Assembly (NCBI RefSeq): GCF_000182925.2 | Contig: NC_026503.1 | Span: 4,278,001 to 4,342,000, forward strand | DNA from: Neurospora crassa OR74A | Lineage: Eukaryota > Ascomycota > Sordariomycetes > Sordariales > Sordariaceae | Length of the DNA: 64,000 bases | Direction of reading: 5' to 3' | In this document: positions 10,202 to 23,043 of the stretch, piece after piece | Numbering within the stretch: the stretch's first letter is position 1 | Layout: the number at the start of each line of letters is the position of its first letter | Position numbers and translations under genes: made by a program | Notes under the pieces: model-generated | What the model was told of the DNA's origin: nothing | What the model saw: the letters and a program-made list of their open reading frames with translations, nothing else | Database searches by the model: none

Positions 10202-11436
10202 AGGGCATCCGAAAAATTGGTAAATCGAAGCAGTTGGATCACCTCCGCTTAACCAGAGGCACGGCTGCTCGCGACAAGGGAGTCTACGGCCACGCAGCCT
10301 AGAATTATCCGATATGAAGTCAGGAGTTTGATAAATGCGACTACACGATGGTCCTACACTGGGGGGATTTGGATCTCCAGTTGTTATTTGCGTGGGCTCT
10401 CACCATGAGCCTGTGGTTCCTTTTACTGCACTACAGCTATGCTGCTTTTCCGTTATACCTACTTTCTCATTTGGCGTTGGAAGTTTCAGAGAGGAACAAA
10501 CGGGTTTTGCATTTCGGATACCTCACTGGTTGGAACTTGGAAGGCACAGGCGTTGGTTGGTTCTCTATACAGTTGGAACTATTGACCTATCTTTACGTAT
10601 CATCTTCTTTTGCAACTTTTTCTTTCTTTCTCTTCTTTTATTTTAGTTTTCGATCTCGTATTGACGGAGCTTGCTTGGTCAATATATTGACTCAAGCGGA
10701 TAGGATAGGTTTGGGTCTTCAGTTAGTTACATATATACGAAGACGACCCTGGTGGTGGGTTTGGTTTGGGAACCACGTCTGGGGTTCGAAGCGATCACGC
10801 GGTATGATAAGAGGTAAACATAGAAGGGTGAATATGATCAGCGTGATACCTCAAATACGATAGATGGCATTTTGGAGTATTGATAAAGTGTCTTGGTGAG
10901 TGTCATTTATCTATCTGTGTTGCTTCCATTGGAGTATAGAGGTAGGATTGGATTGAACAATGAACAATGAATAGCACATGCTCCAAAAATTGCCGATCAC
11001 TCAAGAGACCCCATGTGCGCCAAGGACGGGATGACGTCGGATCGCGCCCACACCTTCAGCAAGGCTAGTGTAGTTCTAGTTCTAGACCTCGGCATCTGCC
11101 CAACATTGTCCAACCCCAGGTCTTCAGTCCTTTCTCGCATCATTGTTACTTACCTATCATCATCGATTTTTATATTGATTTTCTGCCGTGACTGCGTTGT
11201 TCGCTTATTTCTCTTTTTACCAGCGGTGCTCCTGTTGTTCACTTAATCTTCTTTCCATCCAGCCAACATTGCCATTCCACTTTTATCCTACCGCTTTAGA
11301 TTTCTACTTCTTTGTTTCCCACCATCATCACTTAACCCATCACCACCACCAGCATTTCCCCTTGGCCTAGCCCAGCCTACCCTAGCCTAGTATACCCAAA
11401 CCTCCAAACCTCCCCTCATTTAAAGAAGAGACAAAA
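10202..11436. other. sgf73-carrier intergenic region
   Basis: The 3' region of sgf73 and the promoter/leader of the carrier gene. Two overlapping T-rich open frames (about 10335-10863) could encode hydrophobic peptides but have no family match and sit in U-rich 3'-UTR-like DNA. The leader from about 11180 is pyrimidine-rich. No RNA gene was seen. Confidence 0.45.
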
Positions 11437-12969
11437 ATGCCCCGAGCATCCAAACTCCTCCCCTCCCTAGGACACGCCGCCTCCGGCGCCGGCGGCACCA
11501 TCATCTCCACCTTGACCACCTACCCGCTCGACCTCGTCAATACGCGCCTCAAAGTACAGCGCCAGCTGCGCGCTGACGGGGCAATTGGGCCCGAGGACGG
11601 GTACCAGGGGGTTTGGGACGCGTTCCAGGCGATTTACGAGAGGGAAGGAGGGCTTAAGGCCTTCTTTGCGGGGTTGGGACCGGATTTGGGCAAGAGTGCT
11701 GCGGATAGTTTTTTGTTTTTCTTGTTTTATACGGTATGTTCTGTTTTTGTTCTTTTCTGGTTCCCTATGGTGAAGGTGGTGAAGGAGATGGTGATGGTGA
11801 TGGTGATGGTGATGCAAGGAAGGGGAAGTAAGGGCAGAAAAAGAATGGAAAAGAGAAAAACAAAGGGCAAAAGGTAAAAAGTCAGACGGATAATGCTAAT
11901 AAAATGACGACAAAAAAAACAGTGGTTCCGCGCCAAACGCCTCCGCGTCAACGAACCCTACCTCAAAGTCCTCGAGGAACTCGCCGTCGGCGCCGCGGCC
12001 GGCGCCTGCGCAAAGTTATTCACCACGCCCGTCTCCAATGTCGTTACGCGCCGCCAGACAGCCAACCTGATTTCCTCCTCCTCCTCCTCCTCCTCCTCCT
12101 CCCCCTCCTCCTCTTCTGCTTTATCACGAAGTAGTAACCCGTCTACCCCTCCTACCGACGGCGGCGGCAGCACAGTCCGACGACGACGACCAAGTTCCCC
12201 CCGGGCTGCGGCTGCGACGGCTGCACAACCAGACCTCTCCTTCACCGAAACCATCGTTTCCATCTACCGCGAGCGGGGCTTGCTCAACGGGCTATGGGCC
12301 GGATACTCCGCCAGCCTGGTATTGACGCTCAACCCCAGCATGACCTTTTTCCTGCAGCAGATTCTGAAGCGGATGTTGGTTTCGAGGGAAAACTGGGAGG
12401 AACCAGGGAGTGCCATCACGTTTGTGATTGCGGCGCTGAGCAAGGTCATGGCTACGAGCGTGACGTATCCGTTCCAGATTGCCAAGGCGAGGGTGCAAGT
12501 TTCTGCGGCGCCTTCTTCGTCGGCATCGGCATCGGCGTCCGCACCGAGGGATGATACTAGTAAGAAGGAGGTGAAGAAGGAGGGGAAGAAAGCAGCGGCT
12601 ACTACGGGAAGGAGGAGGAGGGAAACCATCTTCTCCACAGTCCGTCGAATAGCAGAAACCGAGGGTGTTAAAGCCCTGTACGATGGCATTGGAGGGGAAT
12701 TGCTCAAGGCGTTCTTCAACCATGGGTTGACCATGTTGTCAAAGGATATCATCCATGGGTTGATCATACAGCTGTACTTTGCTGTGGTGGCAGCGTTGAA
12801 GGATTATAAAAAGATCAGGGAGAGCGTGAGCAAGAGGGCGAAGAAGGCCAGAGGGGATATGAGCAGGTATTATATGCTTGCGACTTTGGCCGCGCAGATG
12901 TTGAGGCAGAGGGGGTTGAGGCAGACACTGGCGATGACTGGGGTTCTTGGAAAGGGGAAGGTTGAGTAG
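11437..12969 (+). CDS. Peroxisomal solute carrier, Ant1/Pmp47 type
   Basis: Mitochondrial-carrier-family protein of the peroxisomal adenine-nucleotide branch (Ant1/Pmp47), which brings ATP into peroxisomes for fatty-acid activation. Exons 11437-11733 and 11923-12969 give 447 aa; the intron holds a (GGTGAT)n microsatellite and a TGCTAAT branch point. The three carrier repeats are visible: YPLDLVNTRLKVQ (about residue 28), a divergent TTPVSNVVTRR (about 130) and TYPFQIAKARVQV (about 280). Two low-complexity inserts enlarge the protein beyond the usual ~300-320 aa: a poly-Ser run from TCC repeats (12070-12120) plus a basic loop, and an Ala/Ser/Lys-rich loop near 12500-12620. Assignment to the peroxisomal branch rests on the divergent second repeat and is less sure than membership of the family. 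Confidence 0.8.
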
Positions 12970-13173
12970 GAGTGAAGAGGGGTTGGGTTGATCATGATGG
13001 TGGGTGTCGGTGAAACAATGCGCGGCTGCATAGGGTGGCGTATAGGCGTATGTACCTATGTATTTATTTTGGGGATGAGCATATTTTGATCAAAATCTTT
13101 ATCTGTTTTGGCTGGAGGGTATACATATCTGTGAGGGTAATGGTGAACGTGAATGTCTAAGGGTGTGCAGAAC

Positions 13174-14432
13174 TTAACACGCGAAGCCGACTCCGTCTTT
13201 CTTGACCTGATTCGTGCCTCCAGCTGAGAACCCCGTACCTTCGCGCCTCAGTTCCACCAACCCAGGTTTTATCGTCTCCTTCTCTTTCTTCCCCTTCTTC
13301 CCTTCTTTCCCCTTTTTACTACTCGACTCTTTCTTCTCCGTCAACTCCGTATCGCAGACATAGCACACGATAGCATCGGGATCTACATCCGGCGCATGCG
13401 GATCATGATGCCCCATAGGCTTCATGAACCTGTCGACGCAGTTCTTACAAAGCACATGGCCACATGGCTTCGCCAGAGTTGCTCGCGACGAATTCGACAG
13501 CGCCTTCTTGCAGGCAGGACATATCCTCGCCTTGGTTTTCGTGCTCGAGTCCTCCTCTTCCGTGAAGTTGATGGCGACAAGCGTGTGGAGCGAGTAAAAG
13601 TGCGGTCTGTCTTCGGGCGCGGCGGGACATGTCGGTTGGGTTTTGACTTTCTTCTTGATATCGTGGAGGATGTCTTTGGAGTTCGAGGAGGGAGTTACGG
13701 AGGGCGACCAGAAGGAAGGGAGTTTGGGTTTCGAGGCCTGTTAGGGAACAAGACAAGTTAGTATGGAGCGCGATCGATATAGGGTGGAAGAAGCAAGGGG
13801 AGGCATACCTTTTCGTCTTCAATGGCTCTCCTTGCTTTGGCTCGCTCCTCTTCGGCAATCCTCGCAACCTCGTCTCCGTCCAGAGAAAACTTGCGTTTCT
13901 CTCCCCTCTTTTCTTCTATCCTCTTCTCATCTCCATTCTTAATTGATGTCGATTCGGTTTTTGGTAATGTGATGTCCCGCTGATCATCCCCATTGCTATT
14001 GCCCCTCTGAATCGACAATCCGGCCTGCGTAAGCTCAAACTCCCTAATCGCCCTCTCCTGTGCCTCGGCATCTCTTCTTGCTTGCTCCTCAGCTGCTTCC
14101 TTCTCCTCCTGCTCCCGCAGCTTCTCGGCGCGCTTGATCTCCTTCTTTTGCGCCAGGATGTTGGTCAGAGCGCATTCGCGGCAAAAGATGTCGCCGTGCA
14201 GACAGGCGACGGGGTCGATGGCGGTTTCGAGACAGAGCGAGCATGATGCAAACGGCAGGAAGGATTCGCGCGAGAGACGGGCGGAGGAGGCGGTCCAGGC
14301 GGCTTTGGCTAGCTGCCGCTCGTGCGAGGTGAAGACGGGTCGGCTGGTGTTTCTTTTGCCTGAGAGGTCAGAGTCTTGGACGTCTCGGGTGTGTGGTGAA
14401 AGAATTAGAGGGGCGGGCTTACTGTGTGACAT
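13174..14432 (-). CDS. NOSIP-like RING/U-box protein
   Basis: Homologue of nitric-oxide-synthase-interacting protein, a nuclear U-box-type ubiquitin ligase linked to the spliceosome in animals; fungi lack the animal partner, so its role here is open. Exons 14432-14423, 14359-13809 and 13737-13174 give 374 aa. The ten-base first exon is supported because splicing produces MSHSKRNTSRPVFTSHERQ, the typical NOSIP start. The N-terminal half-RING (CSLCLETAIDPVACLHGDIFCRECALTNIL, about 48-77) is followed by a long charged coiled coil, and the second RING (CPACKKAL..CGHVLCKNCVDRF..CYVCDTEL) lies near the C-terminus. The stop is TAA. The gene is divergent from tafazzin across about 0.8 kb. Confidence 0.85.
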
Positions 14433-15224
14433 TATTGTTGGCTATGCTCGTTCAATGAGGTCTGTTGGTGTTTTGGTGAAAGTTTTGTTTGGAGAAGCAG
14501 TCGGGCAGTCGTGAGGTCACAGGAAGATGAGAAGTCGCGAAGTTCCTTCCCTCTGAACAAACAGCCCGCCCCAGGCAAGGACCTAACAATTGCAGCACAA
14601 CCTAACAGTTCCCCAGGCCCACCCACTGTTTGCGCGGGCGCCAGTGGACGGCTCTTGTGGAGTGGATTACTCTAGGGGATTGTGGGGAAGACTTGTCCAC
14701 TGTGGTGACCCTGTCAGGCACATGCTGAAATCGTTGGCCCGTCGGATTTTACAGCGGACGGACGGGATGAGGGTTCGGTCAGGGCTGCCGTGCGCTGTGA
14801 CGCCGATCGCCTCCCGCCCCTTAGGTTGGTTTCTGGAAGGACCGAAATAAAGTCGAATGTTTTTTTCGCCTCAACAATTCTCATTGTCATGTAACCTACC
14901 CTAGATATTTGGCCTTTTCCCAATTGATTCTAAATCTGGTGTCATTCTCTTCCTACTGCTTTCGTGGTGATTGTCGCGAGGAGGGACGGCTATCCATGGG
15001 ATCGACCGCTTGCTCCATGTTCCACTCCAGTTGACCTGACTTTCTGCGGATGGCAAAAACGTTGAAAAGAATGGAAGCCGGGCTTGACTCGTGATAAAAA
15101 TTTCAATATACCTACATTGGTCACAACACTTCTCTTTTTTTTCATACCGCGCCACTCGCCGCTTTCTCTTGATTCTTACCAGAACAGAGTGATACCTTGA
15201 CCGTCACTCTCGCCCTTTTCGGGA
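14433..15224. promoter_or_regulatory. Shared NOSIP/taz1 divergent promoter region
   Basis: About 790 bases separate the two divergent start codons. No gene is visible. Pyrimidine-rich leaders flank both ends. No specific factor site stands out. Confidence 0.5.
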
Positions 15225-16776
15225 ATGTCGTCCAATATGACGTCGTCGGCAAATTATAAACCACCAGCACCGGCTGCAGATGCTGCCACTGGCTCTCATG
15301 GCACCACCACCGCCACCACCACCAGCAGCACGATGGCCTCGCCGCAGCAACAGCAACAGCAGCAAATACAGAACCACGCACAAGCGCCTCACAGCCCTAA
15401 TCTCCCGTCGCGAATTGCGTCGGTGATGATTATGGGCCTGACAGGTGTCATCTCCAGGACGTTCTTGTACGGCTTCAACGATATTGAAGTCAAGGGCCTC
15501 GACAGGTTCAAGCAGCTTCTAGACAGTCGCGAAGATCCGGAGAGGAGAGAGCGTGGACTTCTCACAGGTGCGTAAATGAAGTCGACTACATGTCAAAGTG
15601 TCCATGCTAACAGTGTAAAATGCAGTCTCCAACCACATCAGTGTGTGAGTGCCTCATGTCCGTGAGCTCCAGACAATCAACCCAGAACACCAAAGCTCAC
15701 ATGTGTGATGATATTATGTAGTCTCGACGACCCGGTAGTATGGGGCGTCCTCCCATTAAGTTACGCCTTTAACCCGAACAATCTCCGCTGGACACTGGCC
15801 GCTCATGACATTTGCTTCGCCAACCCGTACGTCTTCTTGCCCCTCATCCCATCTCATCTCATCTGATCCTAACCTCCCTCACAGAACATTCTCCGCCTTC
15901 TTCACAGCCGGCCAAGTCCTCCCCTGCCACCGCCTCAAACACTCCGCGCACGGCGGCCTCTTCCAGCCCTCCCTAACGCAAGCTATCCGCCTCTTATCCT
16001 CCCAGCCTTTCACGCAACCCGGCTTCTCCCCCGCGCCCCTGACCTCCCCCGTTACTTCCCTCTCGACCCCTTCAGCAGTCGACATCCCCGACCCCTTCAC
16101 CATCGGCACCCTCACCTACTCCACCACCGGCTCCGACTCCCACCCCGCCCCCTCCATCTACACTCGCAACCGACACTCGTGGGTACACGTCTTTCCCGAG
16201 GGCTTGGTTCACCAGCACCCGCAGGTCGATCTGCGGTACTTCAAGTGGGGCGTTGCGCGCCTGATTCTCGAGAGCGAGCCTGCTCCCGACGTGGTGCCCA
16301 TGTTCATCGACGGTACGCAGCACGTGATGAACGAGGAGCGCGGGTTCCCGCGCTTCCTGCCGAGGATCGGCAAGAAGATCCGGGTGGCGTTTGGGGAGGT
16401 GGTGGATTACGAGAGGGAGTTTGGGGATTTGCGGAGGAGGTGGAGGAGGGAGGTGGAAAGGGTACGTCAACAGGAGGAAGAAGAGGTAAAGGCTGCTAAG
16501 GGGAACGAGTTGGTTGCTGTGGAGAACAGCAGCAGCAAGCCGCGGTTGCTGGGTGACTTGCCTGAGCAGCTCAAGTATTCAGAGGAGGCGCAGAAGATCC
16601 GGATCGAGTGCGCGAGGAGGATGAGGGAGCAGGTCCTCAAGGTCAGGAGGGAGTTGGGCGGGTATGACGAGAGTGATCCCAACTTTGGAGAGGCGAGCAC
16701 GTGGGCGCCGGACAGGAAGGTCAAGGCGGAGAAGTACAAGAGCAGGGTGGATGGGAGTGAGATTAACCAGGACTAG
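15225..16776 (+). CDS. taz1: Tafazzin-like lysophospholipid acyltransferase
   Basis: Mitochondrial transacylase family that remodels cardiolipin acyl chains. Exons 15225-15567, 15626-15644, 15722-15826 and 15885-16776 give 452 aa. The second exon is only 19 nt and carries part of the catalytic motif: joining across it gives VSNHISVLDDP, with HX4D at about residues 118-123. Further family marks are GQVLPCHR, a conserved FPEG in the VFPEGLVHQ segment, and DGTQHVMNEERGFPRFLPRIGKKI. An Ala/Thr/Gln-rich head of about 70 residues comes first, and a Ser/Pro/Thr-rich insert (about 16000-16160) enlarges the core. The start at 15225 is the first ATG of the frame; a second ATG follows four codons later, so the exact start is uncertain. 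The TAG stop is followed by TAA four codons later, so there is no extension. Confidence 0.88.
15626..15644 (+). other. 19-nt microexon of taz1
   Basis: Flanked by TGCAG upstream and GTGAGT downstream. It is needed to restore the acyltransferase motif; skipping it would shift the frame (19 is not a multiple of 3) and remove the catalytic His. Confidence 0.8.
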
Positions 16777-17550
16777 GAGTGCCGTGGCTAAGTCTGCTCG
16801 TCTATCAGCCGTGCGACTGTTGTATGTGCGAGAGAGTGTGGGAGTTGAGATGGAGTGAAAGAGAGGAAAAAAAAAAAACCATGGTCCAGAGAGGCCAGAG
16901 CGCGACTGGCTAGCTGCTTGAGTCTCAGCCACCTCGGTCCGAGAAGAGAGGAGAAGTAGAGACATTATGGATGTATCTTGTATGTATATAGATTTGCGGT
17001 TTGGTGACATGGGCGTCTGTGATAGTTGGCGAAATCTAGAAAGCGGGCGGATCAAGATAGAGCAAGGTTGGGAAAAGCAGTTTATTGTATTCCATTCACG
17101 AGATACATCGGGAGGGCTAGCGGGGCGTGAATACTGCCTTTTGCGTTGTCCACAGTCGAGTATGATCATGAGAGTAGGGCATAACTAGGGATCTTAGATC
17201 AAACAGGCCTATCACACATTCGGTCTATTTGACAAGATTCGTGTTCATTGGCCTGGTTTATGAGCAGTAATTTATACCGTGAAAAGTCATTCAATAACCC
17301 CGGTGGGATTCCTTTCAGCTGTGAACATAATACCCAAGCAAGTAAAACGTAACTTGGGAGAAGATTTATTGTTTAAACTTGGGTATCCGAAGGGGTAGTT
17401 TCTGGCCCTCAGTGCTAGCCTTCCACGTACCCATATAAGTTCACCAATCCTACAAAAAATTGCCCATTCCCACCCCGTCGCCTGATCTGGATACTCCCAA
17501 TCCCTTTCGTAAGCCACCCCCTTTCGCCGGATATCAAATATCCAACGCTG
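16777..17550. other. Convergent 3' regions of taz1 and the Zn2Cys6 gene
   Basis: Two genes end towards each other here. An A12-type run lies near 16867-16878. No gene or RNA was recognised. Confidence 0.45.
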
Positions 17551-19795
17551 TCAAGAATACGACTCCTCCGGCCTCTCGTGATACCAAAGCAGCTGCTGCC
17601 CTCCCGCGAGCTGCGTCTGGGGTTGCGGCACAACAATAGGCGCCTTTTTTCTCGATGAAGGCAGAGACTCTATCGACGTTAACACCCCTTCCGGCGGCGT
17701 ATCGGCCCTCTCTTGCTTGACCTCGTTGTTGTTGTTCTTGTTGTTGCCGCTACCTCCGACACCGCCATCCACCACCACCAACGTCTCTGCCAGCCCTCTC
17801 GCTTGCAACATCCCAGTATCCGCAAAAATAGTTTCCAGCATATTTCGGGCAAACAGCGTAAAATGCCTTGGCACACCTGGCGCTGACCCAGCCACTTGTA
17901 TCTGGAACAACAAATTCGGCAAACCCACCACGCCCATTCCCGCCCCTCCACTCGTCATATCGATATAATCTCGATGCTGCCTTTCCAGCCTCGGATGTCG
18001 GTAATGCGTCGGGATGGAAACCAACAAGTCGCGCGCAACACGCCGGATGGTGGCAAGGATGTTCTGCTGTTCCGCCGCCATGTTGGCGGGGGAAAACACT
18101 TGCGCACAGCTCAGCGGATATCGATCGCTAAACTCGATCAGCAACCGACACGTGAGCAGCCGCAGCCAGCGCTGGTGATTCCAGCCGCGGGCGACCCAAT
18201 GGTCGGCATACACATGGTAGCTATCTTCGAAGACGGCGTCGGAAGGGAAGAAGCCGGGGGCGCAGCGCTCTTCGAGGACGGTCCATATGGAGCTGACACT
18301 TCCTTGGCTGTGCTGACGTTCCCAGGCGTCGAGTTCGGCGTCGATGGCGAGGGCGCTCCGGATTATCTGGGAGGTTTTGGGCCGTCCGTCGATGAGGGCG
18401 TAGTTGTTTAGGTAGGCATTTAGCTTGAGCAAGCGAGTGGCGATGTCGAGGATCTCGACGGCGGGTTTGTCGGAGGGTGCGGCGAGACGGTTGCATAAAT
18501 CGAACCAGCCGCTGTAGGCAGGTGGGAGGGCGAGGTTGCCGACGTAGAATGGGTTGAGCTGGTGGTTGTGTTAGTCTAACTGAGAATCGGTAGGATGGGT
18601 TGAAGTTGGGGGGGTTGAAGGTACCAGGGCAAGACATAGTTGTAGAAAACCACGCATCAGATCTTGAGGTAGGTTAGGAATACATAGAAAGTTACTGAGT
18701 AAGGCTGTGGCTCCCATCAGATGGGTTCGCACCGCCTCGGTTGGTCGACCTTTGTTTCGGATTACCTAGAAAGACATGTTAGTAACGCCGTTCAAGAATC
18801 AATGATACATAAGAGATAGTCCTCACTTCATAGATCGCAAGCATGATGACAGTTCGTAAAGAGATATCCAAGTTCATTGCCTGAGGGTTTGCTATCGAGG
18901 ATGCCGTATGTTGAAGTGCCAAGCCGTATTTTTGCCTCGCCATGGTAACCAATGCCTTGTTGCCAGTGAGGTTGGACATACTCGCCAACCCTACGGCTGC
19001 CATCATGTCCCGAAACTCAGGGGCATGAATCCATTCCACCATCCGCAGCTCATGTGCCGCGGTAGGTTCGTCTGGATGTCCCACCACATAATGCTCGACG
19101 TAAAACTGGATGGCCTGGTCGTCCTTAGTGGCGTAGATCTCTTTTGGTAGCCTTGTACGGCTGTGTTCGGGTGATGTTGACAACTTGAACCGCGGCCTTT
19201 CGGAGAAGTAGCTTCGACTGGAGACGACGCTCTTGGGAGAGGGAGTTGACGATGTAGACGAAGATGAAGATGACGAAGAGCTTGAAGGCGAATCCGCGGA
19301 ATCTGGGAGGTCTGAAATCCCCCACTGAGCGTGTGCCTTCTGGATAACCTTGGTGCTCTCATCTCGAAACATCAACGACAACTGGTCTCTATAGCCAGGA
19401 CAGCTCTTACCCACTCGGATACATTGGGTGCATTGTGGCTGAATCTTATCACACTATAAAGCAGAGGAAGGATATCAGCAACCAAATGACTTGTCAATAA
19501 AGTGATGCAGGAGATCGAGATATATATATGCTTTGTGTCGTTGTGACCTGGAGCTCTTATTGTGGGCTGGGCCTCGGCTATAAGCAAAGGATGATCCCAA
19601 TAATGTAACGCCTCAACATGGACAATGGGTACTTTGGACTTTGTAGATATTTGCTCGTTGCACATTGTGAGACATTGCTGGGGCTGAAAGGTGTTGTGTG
19701 GGAGCGGGCATGTATAAGGATAGGGCGGCACAAACCTTGATTCTCCTGGTTCGACAGTTCTGGCACCCCTGGGAGGCTTTGCCGCAATAGACCAT
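17551..19795 (-). CDS. Zn2Cys6 fungal transcription factor
   Basis: DNA-binding regulator of the fungal binuclear zinc-cluster family; target genes unknown. Exons 19795-19736, 19453-18827, 18765-18625 and 18558-17551 give 611 aa. The zinc cluster spans exons 1 and 2 and reads CX2CX6CX6CX2CX6C at residues 11-38, with the first intron directly before the third Cys, a common position in this family. A basic TRRIK follows the second Cys. Next come a Ser-rich linker (about residues 60-90) and a long helical region of the fungal-specific transcription factor type (VEHYVVGHPDEP, HELRMVEWIHAPEFRDMM and onwards). The C-terminal end is Asn/Gly-rich and then Gln-rich. The stop is TGA. It has no clear neighbouring pathway genes, so its target cannot be guessed from context. 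Confidence 0.88.
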
Positions 19796-22322
19796 GGTTC
19801 GGTACGATCCGAGAATGACAGTGTACTTGCAGGATGTATAGATTCCGTGTGCCGGCGTCGGTAACCAGTGGTTGCAGAGACAATGGGCGTACTGTCGATT
19901 CCACCTGAATGACTGTCGGTCGTATCGTGATGTGTCAAAAAGTGACCAGGAGGAGACCAGCTACGAGACAATTGTCGGATAGGGAAAGCAGATCGTAAAA
20001 TGGTGGGAAAAGCGCGGCATATCACTGCAAACCCATGCCATATGCCTCCACATCAAGCACGCCGTGTTCCTAGTCTCCCGCTAGAGACAGCGGCTTATGC
20101 TTGCCGTTGAGTCCTCCCGGCGAAATGGTAGCAGGGCAACGTGGGGATAGGTATCAACCGGCGCGGAGATTACCACCTCAGCATTTACTTCCAGGCAGCA
20201 AAAGGGCACTCCATTCCGAGGTTTGCATTCCCAGCTTCTTGTCCCCAGTCACCACACATCAAGGCATGGAGTGTAGAGTATGGGACAAACGATGAAGCGA
20301 AACCCAGAAGGCGTCCCCTGGGTTGAAGCTGATCTCATCCCCATCCCGTGAAGAGCGAACAGGACCATCTTTACCTCTTCAGCTTTCTCGGTCCGAGGTT
20401 GGGTATGTAGCCGGTCGTCTCCACGTCGAGCCATAGCAGAAAACATTGTGATTCCGGGCACGGTCAGCTGGTTGGATGAACCACTGTTTCTGTGGGTTGA
20501 AACCCAAACATGCCATGATGAGGGCCGTGCGCTTCCGCTTACCGCACTGTTGGAGCACATCCACAGCGAATGTGTGGTGTGGGGGGACGATCCTTGTATG
20601 CAGTGTAAGACCGGGCACGGGTAGGTCTCTCGGCCCTTCTGGCGGCGGGAGGGTTCGATGGAAGTTCATCCAAGATGTCAATACTTGATCATCAACGCCT
20701 GTTTTTGCCATGTAGCTTGTATCGCCGTCACAAGTGGCCGTGATGTGTTGGTTGTGGTGTTGCCATGTGACAAACGTTTTGTGATGCTGTACCTTGACAT
20801 ACATGGCACAGTAGCTGTCAAGCCTGCATAAGTGGAAACCCCTGCTTATCTAGCTTTGCAAGAGCAGCCCTGGTCTCCAACTTGCAGCATTTCCAAGGCC
20901 GAAGTCGTTGGGCTCTAAAGAGCTTTGCTGGGCCACGAGGAACCATAAACAATAGACCACATAGCTAGTTGGCGACGACGACGACGACGGCGAGAGGTGG
21001 AGATATTCTGTGAGATGCTTCCTAAGAAGATATCGTATTCTATTGCGGCCATCCGGGGGTTGTGTAGTTGCAAGTACAGCGTCTGGTGGCTGGGCAGGGG
21101 ATTAAGGGGCAAACCCCCCCCTACCCCTGGTGCTGCAGCCCTTTTCCATGATAACCCGGAACCCGGATGTCTAGCGCGCGCCTCAACCCTTTAGGAGTTA
21201 GGACACAATCTGCTTGTTAACAACGCAGAGTGTTAAGAAATGGGTTGGAGGTGGAAACTAACACGACTATTAGCAATTTGATATCGACAAACTGGCAGGA
21301 GTCCAAAGCAGGTACGGGAAGTACGCAGTGGCATAACAACAGTGTTCCCCGACAAATGGAAGCGGATGCCAGTTTTGATCATGGGAGGAACTTGATGCTT
21401 GGCGAGGCTTCAAGGGCAGAAAAGTATACATATATATCGCGATGAGGTCTGCCCGGGAAGTACACTGGTACATACACTCCTTGTATGCCATATGTGAAAC
21501 CAGACACCTTTTGGCTACACTTGATCGACGTGTCTCGCCTGCTAGGAGAAGCCCAAATTGATATGCAACGCCTCTCTCTTGTCTCTCTGGAAGTCATCTG
21601 AATCTGATTTTTCTCCCGTCTCGAACACGTATTCAAGCTCAAGTCGCTTCGAAGTTGGCATCCAGTTTGTGTCATCGGTTCAACAAAGCCGTATATACCT
21701 CTGACGGATACGAGTCGGTCTTGTTGCGTCAAGCGTGAGACGACGTCTGGTGGGATCGAGGTTGATTCGTGGTTCAGGTCAAAGAATCCGTCTCAAAAGA
21801 AACCTGACATTCTCAGCAAAGATAGGAGGTAGATGCCACCGACCAGGTGGGTGTAGTTTCCATGATGGTGATGGACGAAGTAGGAAGCGGCTGCTGTCGT
21901 GAGTGGGAGCTTATCATCCGGACAAAGGCCTAGATGTACTGCGTAAGTAGGTAGCCTTCCACCACTTGGAACATTGGGCTCGGTCCGTTCATCGGCTTGC
22001 TCTAAGCTCAGATGATGGCCAAAAGTCCGTCACTCCATGTGCAAGATGGAAGGAGCTCGGGAGCAAAGGCGATGAGAAGTGGAAGGTTCTCAGTTAGACA
22101 GAGGTACGTACCCGTTGCCTGCCAATAGCAACAGCTGAGTCCCCTTCTTCCTCACACCCACGGCTACTTCCGAACTGGGTGAGCTTGGATTGGATGTGGG
22201 GCTCTACCATTCAGAGGCCAGGACGGGAAGGTTCGCCAAATGCGGGCGGCGGCAACACCGCAACCCAAACCATAAAGTTTTCTGTTCGTTGCTGCCACCA
22301 CTGCAGCTTGAGATCACATTTG
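19796..22322. other. Zn2Cys6 gene upstream region
   Basis: Intergenic DNA upstream of two divergent genes. Several open frames of 60-217 codons exist on both strands but overlap one another and show no domain or splice logic. I see no gene, tRNA or rRNA here. Confidence 0.45.
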
Positions 22323-22332
22323 CCCTTAACAG

Positions 22333-22665
22333 GGGAGTGCATATCCGGAAGACAAGATGAGACGTACCTTTTGAGCCCACCAACGGAACTCCACACCCTC
22401 AAGCAAAAGCCCCAAGTCCCAACTCCTTCTTTTCCGGCCGCTGCATTAACCTTACTACAACCCGATATAGAGCTTTTCACCCAAAAAGCCGGCTACTGGG
22501 CGCGCTGCGTTTACTGGTTCAATCAGCATTTCGTTGCAGTTCCTATTCGTAAAGTTAGGAAGAAGTATTAAAAAAGGAGTGACTTTGTAACTTGGCGCCA
22601 AGAGCGACGACTTGCCCACCAGGTGGTGGGAGGTACGTCTCATCTTGTCTTCCGGATACCTGATA
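22333..22665. mobile_element. Small inverted-repeat element (MITE-like), ~333 bp
   Basis: A 28-bp sequence at 22342-22369 recurs as a perfect reverse complement at 22631-22658. The 10-base direct repeat CCCTTAACAG lies just outside (22323-22332 and 22666-22675), as a target-site duplication would. A 9-11 bp duplication would fit the Mutator-like group, but the 7-9 bases between the inverted and the direct repeats do not match each other, so termini and family are tentative. There is no transposase frame, so it is non-autonomous. Confidence 0.65.
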
Positions 22666-23043
22666 CCCTTAACAGACCAGGCAGGACCACTGCACTGCAT
22701 ACCTAACCACAAACGGGTGCCATCGTATCTTCACGACTGACCTTTTCACAACTCCCTCTCTCCCAAACCACGAGTACCCAGAGTCCCCAGTGCCAACGCG
22801 TTTCTCTCCATTCAACCGCCAGACTTACAACTACTGTAGTGTACAAGAACAACAGCCATCGCCGAGGAGGACAAGGTGCTTTTTTTTCCTTCGCCAGGCA
22901 GTTTTCTGCTTACCCCCCCGCCACCAATAATTTTTCCAGATTTCTTGTGTGGCCGCCCCCGCACAATATCTCTTTTTTCTTCGCACCACATCCTTAACCG
23001 CCGCAGCAAGTAATCCGCTTCCCCAAGTTCGCACAAGCACGAG

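Noticed and set aside
10348-10863. 171-codon hydrophobic open frame downstream of sgf73
   Set aside because: T-rich 3'-UTR-like sequence gives hydrophobic codons by composition. There is no family match and a second frame overlaps it.
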